Assembly: GCA_012512295.1 (NCBI GenBank)
Contig: JAAZDI010000341.1
Span: 1 to 12,094, forward strand
Length of the DNA: 12,094 nt
Reading direction: 5' to 3'
From: Syntrophomonadaceae bacterium
GTDB lineage: Bacteria; Bacillota; Ch66; Ch109
Shown: positions 8,874-12,094 of the stretch, piece after piece
Numbering within the stretch: position 1 is the first letter of the stretch
Layout: every line of letters begins with the position of its first letter
Notes under the pieces: model-generated
Database searches by the model: none
Told to the model about the DNA's origin: nothing
The model's input: the letters and a program-made list of their open reading frames with translations, nothing else
Translations under genes and position numbers: made by a program

Positions 8874-8929
8874 AACACAGGACCTTAGCTCGAATAAAAA
8901 AGACAAATAGTCCTGAATTCATCCAGGAC
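8859..8929 (+). repeat. Two hairpins sharing a CAGGAC element at the end of the kinase gene
   Basis: The first hairpin pairs CCTGTG (8862-8867) with CACAGG (8876-8881) and straddles the kinase stop codon. The second pairs GTCCTG (8910-8915) with CAGGAC (8924-8929). Neither is followed directly by a U tract. The word CAGGAC occurs at 8878, 8924 and 8954, so GTCCTG could pair with any of the three. They precede the intrinsic terminator at 8955. Confidence 0.6.
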
Positions 8930-8954
8930 CGCCTAGGATTCTGGTATTTTATGC

Positions 8955-8978
8955 AGGACCCAATTGGGTCCTTTTTTT
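8955..8978 (+). terminator. Intrinsic terminator after the histidine kinase
   Basis: The perfect palindrome AGGACCCAATTGGGTCCT (8955-8972) is followed by a run of seven T. It lies about 80 bp after the kinase stop codon and should end the HD-GYP/kinase transcript. In the 547-bp gap up to the receiver gene, 8979-9270 is otherwise without a supported gene. It holds an imperfect hairpin (GGTCAT 9071-9076 with ATGACC 9096-9101) and a tandem 11-bp repeat at 9142-9163. Confidence 0.93.
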
Positions 8979-9141
8979 ATTGCTCGAGTCCCTCTACGAT
9001 TAAGACTCCCGCCCGATTCCCAAATGTTTCCCCTCCTGGTAGGCTTAGGTCATATAAAATCCCAAGCGGAGGTCATAGTAACCATTTAATCACTGATGAC
9101 CCCCACATATAGAAGTAGGCGTCTTATGATTTGGTTAATAT

Positions 9142-9163
9142 TTAATGAAAGATTAATGAAAGG
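9142..9163 (+). repeat. Tandem 11-bp direct repeat
   Basis: TTAATGAAAGA at 9142-9152 is followed immediately by TTAATGAAAGG at 9153-9163. It lies in AT-rich DNA between the terminator and the receiver leader. Two adjacent copies could form a regulator site, but nothing in the sequence names the binding protein. Confidence 0.6.
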
Positions 9164-9272
9164 GGGAATTTTATTTAAATAAATTTTACAAACCAGCTAA
9201 ATTAAAGCTGAAATTAAAAACCTATACCCCAAATACAAGCAATTTTAATTCCGTCCCCACCCAATGTCTAAA

Positions 9273-9345
9273 TGAAGCCCTGCCCTGATTACCTGGGTAA
9301 ACAAGCCCCATTCAGCTGCCTGAGTGGGGCTTCAAACAGTTTACC
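9273..9345 (+). promoter_or_regulatory. Long-stem structured leader upstream of the receiver gene
   Basis: AAGCCCCATTCAG (9303-9315) pairs with CTGAGTGGGGCTT (9320-9332), 13 pairs with one G-U and a four-base loop. The stem is extended by GGTAAAC (9296-9302) with GTTTACC (9339-9345) across a six-base bulge. TGAAGCCC (9273-9280) can instead pair with GGGCTTCA (9327-9334), which excludes the main stem. No T run follows, so it is not a standard terminator. It resembles no riboswitch class I know. It ends about 75 bases before the receiver start codon. Confidence 0.6.
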
Positions 9346-9420
9346 GGTGATGGAGAAAAACGCGGCCGTCCAAAGTCTACTAAGCAACATTTTTAACAAA
9401 AAAAAGGGGGGTATGGTCTA

Positions 9421-9843
9421 ATGTCCTGCATAAAAGTGTTGATTGTTGACGATGTGACAGAGACTCGCGCTAACCTGAAGCGGTTGTTGCAATTGGAACC
9501 CGATATCAAGGTGATTGGCGAAGCGGCCAACGGTGAAGAGGCCATCCGTCAGGCAGAAGATCTACGCCCGGATGTAGTTTTAATGGATATTAACATGCCG
9601 GTGATGAACGGTCTTCGAGCAAGTGAAGCGATCACCCTTGCTTATCCGGCAATTAGTATCATTATCCTTTCAGTCCAAGGAGAACCAGAATACCTTGAAC
9701 GAGCGAGGCTGGCCGGAGCCCGTGACTTTTTAACTAAACCCTTTACCATCGATGAACTGGTTAAGGCCATCCGGCAAGCTTATAACCCGGAGAAGAAACA
9801 CGAAAAAAGCTGGACCGCGGCCTCAGATTATGGATTTGCTTAA
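9421..9843 (+). CDS. Stand-alone response-regulator receiver domain, CpaE-type
   Basis: This is a phosphorylatable CheY-like domain with no output domain. In 140 residues the acidic pair is D10-D11 in VLIVDDVTETRANLKRLL, the phospho-acceptor is D56 in LMDINMP, the switch Ser is S84 in LSVQGEPEYL and the conserved lysine is K106 in TKPFTIDEL. The TETRANLKRLL and SVQGEPEYLERARLAGARDFL segments match from memory the N-terminal receivers of clostridial CpaE/TadZ-like proteins, which normally continue into a MinD-like ATPase. Here the frame stops after a short unstructured tail, and the following 185 bp are AT-rich and non-coding. It may be a true single-domain regulator or a remnant that lost its ATPase. 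The start follows GGGGGG at nine bases. A two-codon ATG-GTC-TAA overlaps its start codon. It may serve the DegS-like kinase, by inference only. Confidence 0.92.
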   Translation: MSCIKVLIVDDVTETRANLKRLLQLEPDIKVIGEAANGEEAIRQAEDLRPDVVLMDINMPVMNGLRASEAITLAYPAISIIILSVQGEPEYLERARLAGARDFLTKPFTIDELVKAIRQAYNPEKKHEKSWTAASDYGFA

Positions 9844-10028
9844 TATTTTAATATTATAGATTTACTTAATCATTCAGGATACAGGAAAAACCGAGTTAGT
9901 TCTAAATCTTGCTAATTCTAAGTTATTGGGTGATGATTAAAGATATTATTTTAGTAGATACTAATTTATAGAGTGAGATATGTATCATGATTAATAAGGC
10001 TTATACTCTTATATTTGGGGGAAAACGG

Positions 10029-10157
10029 ATGGCAATAACCAAGCTAATTGCCCTCGGTCTCATTTTACTCATTGGCGGGACCCTGCTTTATGTTGTTTAC
10101 GATAATGTGGCCATGAGTATTTTTAGCATTTTTTTTGGCACTAGACAGAAACCTTAA
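10029..10157 (+). CDS. Small single-pass membrane peptide, 42 residues
   Basis: The frame reads MAITKLIALGLILLIGGTLL, then a short tail ending FFGTRQKP and TAA. A GGGGG ribosome binding site ends about eight bases before the ATG. Residues 5-22 form one hydrophobic segment after a lysine, followed by YVVYDNVAMSIFSIFFG, which could be a second, shorter membrane-facing helix. It is too short for most gene finders. It sits between the receiver gene and the DUF378 gene, about 100 bp before the latter. No function is known to me. Its composition and ribosome binding site make chance unlikely, though not impossible. Confidence 0.7.
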   Translation: MAITKLIALGLILLIGGTLLYVVYDNVAMSIFSIFFGTRQKP

Positions 10158-10255
10158 AACCGTCTGATAGCACCAGTCTACAGCCGGATGCTTATAATTC
10201 ATGTATTCCACCGCCTCTTGCTGGTAATAATAGAAAAATGAAAGGAGGTGGAATC

Positions 10256-10495
10256 ATGAATAATTCTGCCATTGATAAAACGGCACTCATTCTCGTAATT
10301 ATTGGTGCTCTTAACTGGGGGCTTGTTGGTCTTTTCCAATATGATTTAATAGCCGCCCTTTTTGGCAGTCAATCTGCCATGGCCAGTCGGATCATCTATA
10401 CTTTGGTAGGTCTGGCTGGACTTTATTCTTTGATCCCGCTGTTTAGAGATAATCGAGTTGAGACAAGAGAAGGAACAACAAAGGAAGAAAGATAA
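10256..10495 (+). CDS. DUF378 small membrane protein (YuzA-like)
   Basis: This 79-residue protein has two membrane segments, about 9-28 and 44-62. It carries the family hallmark GALNWGLVGLFQYDLIAALF (18-37), then IIYTLVGLAGLYSL and a charged cytoplasmic or external tail (RDNRVETREGTTKEER). DUF378 has no established role. I chose the ATG at 10256 because GGAGG at 10244-10248 is seven bases upstream. An in-frame ATG at 10238 would translate the ribosome binding site itself. It could be co-transcribed with the 42-residue peptide upstream. Terminator-like hairpins follow at 10582 and 10677. Confidence 0.93.
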   Translation: MNNSAIDKTALILVIIGALNWGLVGLFQYDLIAALFGSQSAMASRIIYTLVGLAGLYSLIPLFRDNRVETREGTTKEER

Positions 10496-10581
10496 CGACG
10501 AACTCGATCCTTACCGGGACATTATAAAAATTCCCTCGGACAACAAGGGGAAAAAGATAAGCGACGAACCTCAGCCTTTCG

Positions 10582-10609
10582 AGGTGGTACCTTCGGGTGA
10601 CCACCTTTT
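10582..10609 (+). terminator. Terminator-like hairpin after DUF378
   Basis: AGGTGGT-ACC pairs with GGT-G-ACCACCT around a TTCG-type loop, with one bulged G, followed by four T (10606-10609). The T tract is short, so termination may be partial. The stronger hairpin at 10677 would complete it. Confidence 0.65.
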
Positions 10610-10676
10610 CTCTGGTCCAATCTAATTTTGATGCTTTAGCTTAAGCTTTGGTGATAACTGAATTTGAATTAATTCT

Positions 10677-10708
10677 CAGCCCTGGGACATTTGTTCTCAG
10701 GGCTTTTT
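10677..10708 (+). terminator. Intrinsic terminator
   Basis: CAGCCCTGGGA pairs with TCTCAGGGCT, allowing one mismatch, and is followed by TTTTT (10704-10708). It is the second hairpin after the DUF378 gene. From 10496 to 10676 I see nothing else beyond a short repeated GACGAAC word near 10496 and 10562. Confidence 0.85.
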
Positions 10709-10737
10709 CTATACCCTTTTTTATTGAAAAGGCTTTT

Positions 10738-10904
10738 GGTTGTTTTCAGAGTACTCGCCAACTTAGTCGGATTCGTTTCCCTGTTCGGTTCGCAACAGCC
10801 GGGTTATTTTCAGAGGCTTGTCTGGTCGTCCGAGGTATAATCATCCGAGGAATCCCGACGACCCTGTTCGCAACAGTTAGGTTATTTCCAGAGTACTTGC
10901 CAAC
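10738..10904 (+). repeat. Three imperfect copies of a 25-bp repeat with companion palindromes
   Basis: The consensus GGTTATTTTCAGAGTACTYGCCAAC occurs at 10738-10762, more diverged at 10802-10825, and at 10880-10904. The second and third copies are each preceded by a small palindrome, CCCTGTTCGGTTCGCAACAG (10779-10798) and CCCTGTTCGCAACAG (10862-10876). They thus form an imperfect unit of about 80 bp repeated twice. A GGTCGTC/GACGACC inverted repeat and a CCGAGG direct repeat lie between. The last copy overlaps the tRNA promoter's -35 box. Spacings are irregular, so this is not a CRISPR array. Confidence 0.75.
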
Positions 10905-10926
10905 CAGCTTATCAATGCATTATAAT
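10897..10926 (+). promoter_or_regulatory. Probable promoter of tRNA-Thr
   Basis: The -35 is TTGCCA (10897-10902), the spacer 18 bp, and the -10 a perfect TATAAT (10921-10926). Transcription would start near 10933, about 60 bases before the mature tRNA. Confidence 0.7.
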
Positions 10927-10943
10927 ATAGTACGTCATATAGG

Positions 10944-10974
10944 ACGTCTGATACGAAAGTACGTCTGATGCGAA
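10944..10974 (+). repeat. 17-bp-period direct repeat in the tRNA 5' leader
   Basis: ACGTCTGATACGAA (10944-10957) recurs as ACGTCTGATGCGAA (10961-10974), one base different. A third partial ACGTC lies at 10932. All fall within the predicted 5' leader that RNase P would remove from the tRNA. Confidence 0.7.
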
Positions 10975-10995
10975 GCAAATCTTAATGGATTATCC

Positions 10996-11070
10996 GCTGA
11001 TGTGGCTCAGGGGTAGAGCAGCTCACTCGTAATGAGCAGGTCGGGGGTTCGAATCCCCCCATCAGCTCCA
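10996..11070 (+). tRNA. tRNA-Thr(CGT)
   Basis: It folds as a canonical cloverleaf. Acceptor GCTGATG pairs with CATCAGC. The D stem is GCTC/GAGC around AGGGGTA. The anticodon stem GCTCA/TGAGC has loop CTCGTAA with anticodon CGT at 11028-11030, reading ACG. The T stem GGGGG/CCCCC has loop TTCGAAT. Discriminator T and a genomically encoded CCA complete 75 bases. It has its own promoter upstream and terminator downstream, so it is probably a single-gene transcript. Confidence 0.97.
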
Positions 11071-11081
11071 CGAATATCAAG

Positions 11082-11117
11082 GCCTCCGGGATTTTGACCG
11101 GAGGCTGTTTTATTTTA
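11082..11117 (+). terminator. Intrinsic terminator after tRNA-Thr
   Basis: GCCTCCGG (11082-11089) pairs with CCGGAGGC (11098-11105), followed by TGTTTTATTTT. It begins 12 bases after the tRNA CCA end. Between here and 11301 I see no gene, only an AATGCAG/CTGCATT inverted repeat at 11160-11182. Confidence 0.93.
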
Positions 11118-11301
11118 ACTGTGCCTATTTTGTGTCATCCATTTATTGGAATCCTAATAAATGCAGTCATGTAACCTGCATTACAGCCCAGTTAACAATA
11201 AAGTAACGCGTTTCTCGTAGTTTGTGTTATTTTTATTCCGTGGTTGTGCCTAACAGGCATGGGCGGTTAGTAAATTATCCCTATCATCATAACCCAAAGG
11301 A

Positions 11302-11523
11302 TTACCTCCTACCAGCCGCATTTGACCACTCCGCACCGAAACTATCCTTCAGTTGCCTGAGGGCTGCTTCCACCAGACCCTTAACCTCATCAGCCGTAAG
11401 TTTTAATCCCCTTTCTCTGGCTCTGGCTTCCATCCACTCCGCTGCGGCTTGATATTTGGCCGGTCCATTCAGATCGACGTAAACCTGCTCCACAAAGCGT
11501 GCTAGTAATGGGTAAAAATGTAT
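11302..11523 (-). pseudogene. Probable fragment of an LL-H-type phage holin gene
   Basis: On the minus strand an open frame runs from just after a stop near 11524 to TAA at 11302. It reads RFVEQVYVDLNGPAKYQAAA and then EWMEARARERGLKLTADEVKG, VEAALRQLKDSFGAEW. This C-terminal pattern (VEQVY-LNGPAKY-AA-WM--RA-ERGLKL-ADEV-GL-EAALR-LK) looks like the cytoplasmic tail of phage LL-H family holins. The N-terminal membrane helix that such holins carry is missing. There is no ATG; a GTG at 11493 would give 63 residues but lacks a convincing ribosome binding site. It is most likely a decayed prophage remnant. Family assignment is from memory. A short functional gene is less likely. Confidence 0.6.
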
Positions 11524-11549
11524 TTACTAATAACTATTGCTCCCTGGCA

Positions 11550-11573
11550 TAAAAAAACTGGCTTCGCGAAGCC
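11550..11573 (-). terminator. Minus-strand intrinsic terminator without an evident gene
   Basis: The perfect palindrome GGCTTCGCGAAGCC (11560-11573) is followed on the minus strand by AG and a run of seven T. It would stop transcription coming from the right, yet no minus-strand gene is evident between it and the right edge. It precedes the holin fragment and may be part of the same old element. Confidence 0.8.
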
Positions 11574-11709
11574 AATTATCAATTCTCATCTGAGCCGGGT
11601 CTAACTGACTGTTGCTCGATGTTGTAGCCGGAACAATAAAAAGAACCGTTGAATATATTGCCTTAGGTTATCCGCTAACAAACTTATCTCTTTATAGGAG
11701 TTGGTATAA

Positions 11710-11994
11710 ATGTTATCCCTAACTTGCTTGAGTCCGGAAAAATTAGCTATACTTAGCCTAATCATTGCCCTCTTAATATCTAAAGGAGAGGATGCTGATG
11801 ATCTTAATGTTATCGGAAACTTTATTGTCGCCATAGGAGGCATTATGTTGACCATTGCTGCCCAAGAACAAAACCTGCAAGCTAAAAAGGAAAAAAGAAA
11901 AGACGATGACGATTGGACGATTTATCAACAAATCCAGCATTTAAAAAAAGGAGTGGATATGATTAATAAACAGCTAGGTTTAAAACACTCCTAA
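11710..11994 (+). CDS. Small hypothetical membrane protein, 94 residues
   Basis: I do not recognise a named family, though the pattern LSPEKLAILSLIIALLISKG, then LNVIGNFIVAIGGIMLTIAAQEQ, looks like a conserved small clostridial protein. Residues 11-24 and 34-51 are hydrophobic and could form a helical hairpin in the membrane, joined by an acidic loop (GEDADD). The C-terminal part (58-94) is strongly charged, KKEKRKDDDD, then an amphipathic helix ending in KQLGLKHS. The start follows AGGAG at nine bases. It stands alone; the nearest genes are the holin fragment and tRNA-Thr. No terminator follows directly. Confidence 0.85.
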   Translation: MLSLTCLSPEKLAILSLIIALLISKGEDADDLNVIGNFIVAIGGIMLTIAAQEQNLQAKKEKRKDDDDWTIYQQIQHLKKGVDMINKQLGLKHS

Positions 11995-12032
11995 ATCCCC
12001 CCTTGTTAGCCTGGCGTTACCTAAGTGAACTC

Positions 12033-12087
12033 GTTCAGCTTCGCTGAACATTGAGGCTTCAGATAGCGACTCTACTCCACCTGAAGA
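12033..12087. repeat. Palindromic intergenic DNA at the right edge
   Basis: Two inverted repeats follow one another. GTTCAGC (12033-12039) pairs with GCTGAAC (12043-12049) around a three-base loop, and CTTCAG (12057-12062) pairs with CTGAAG (12082-12087). No T tract follows on either strand. The style is that of dispersed intergenic palindromes seen in some Clostridia, but with a single copy visible that is inference. Confidence 0.5.
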
Positions 12088-12094
12088 TTAAATA

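Noticed and set aside
10065..10202. Minus-strand frame of about 45 codons (MNYKHPAVDWCYQTVLRFLS at its start)
   Set aside because: It looks somewhat protein-like with a weak GGTGG upstream, but it is antisense to the 42-residue peptide, which has the better ribosome binding site. Worth a homology check only.
10238..10255. Earlier in-frame ATG for the DUF378 gene
   Set aside because: It would translate the AAAGGAGGTGG ribosome binding site, and the family normally starts close to the ATG at 10256.
10582..10609. GGTGGTACC suggestive of a second T-box
   Set aside because: The motif is inside its own hairpin with a short T run, lacks the following CGCG and terminator arrangement, and no regulated gene follows.
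10738..10904. Repeats as a CRISPR array
   Set aside because: Copies are diverged, spacings differ (64 and 78 bp) and no cas gene is near.
10648..10968. Plus-strand open frame of 106 codons
   Set aside because: It has no ribosome binding site and runs through a terminator, the repeats and the tRNA promoter; its translation looks like non-coding DNA.
11601..11855. Minus-strand open frame of 84 codons
   Set aside because: It is antisense to the start of the 94-residue gene, which has a ribosome binding site and a coherent membrane-protein pattern. It therefore does not explain the terminator at 11550.
12006..12050. Short minus-strand frame (MFSEAERVHLGNARLTRGD) near the right edge
   Set aside because: Too short, no ribosome binding site, and its codons come from the palindromic repeat.

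Overview
This window most likely comes from a Gram-positive anaerobe of the Clostridia, probably a Peptococcaceae- or Moorella-like lineage. That placement is inference. It rests on a T-box leader upstream of ilvD, strong GGAGG-type ribosome binding sites, a soluble DegS-type kinase, a COG1751 protein, a DUF378 protein, a CpaE-type receiver, and moderate GC with AT-rich intergenic DNA. There is no rRNA gene, CRISPR array or intact mobile element.

Layout. Positions 1-3690, minus strand: a branched-chain amino acid biosynthesis operon. A consensus promoter (about 3657-3685) feeds a T-box leader with a terminator (3333-3650), then ilvD (dihydroxy-acid dehydratase) and ilvB (acetolactate synthase large subunit, cut by the left edge). 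Positions 3697-5775, minus strand: a 692-residue protein of unknown function ending 12 bp before that promoter.

Positions 5956-8873, plus strand: a signalling cluster made of an HD-GYP cyclic-di-GMP phosphodiesterase, an overlapping pyruvate-kinase-C-like protein, and a DegS-like cytosolic histidine kinase. A 547-bp gap follows, with an intrinsic terminator and a strong long-stem RNA structure. It leads into a stand-alone receiver protein (9421-9843) that resembles the N-terminal domain of clostridial CpaE proteins. No DegU-type regulator with an HTH domain is present.

Positions 10029-10495, plus strand: a 42-residue membrane peptide and a DUF378 membrane protein. Positions 10496-11117: two terminator-like hairpins, a repeat-rich non-coding stretch, a promoter, tRNA-Thr(CGT) and its terminator. 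Positions 11302-12094: a probable decayed phage-holin fragment on the minus strand, a minus-strand terminator with no evident gene, a small conserved-looking membrane protein, and palindromic DNA at the right edge.

How the parts work together. ilvD and ilvB catalyse steps of valine/isoleucine synthesis and are probably switched on when a charged branched-chain tRNA becomes scarce. The central cluster would join cyclic-di-GMP turnover to two-component signalling, but its output is not visible here. I see no clear defence or mobile system. The most unusual items are the 692-residue protein, the isolated CpaE-like receiver with its structured leader, the DegS kinase without DegU, and the repeats in front of the tRNA gene.
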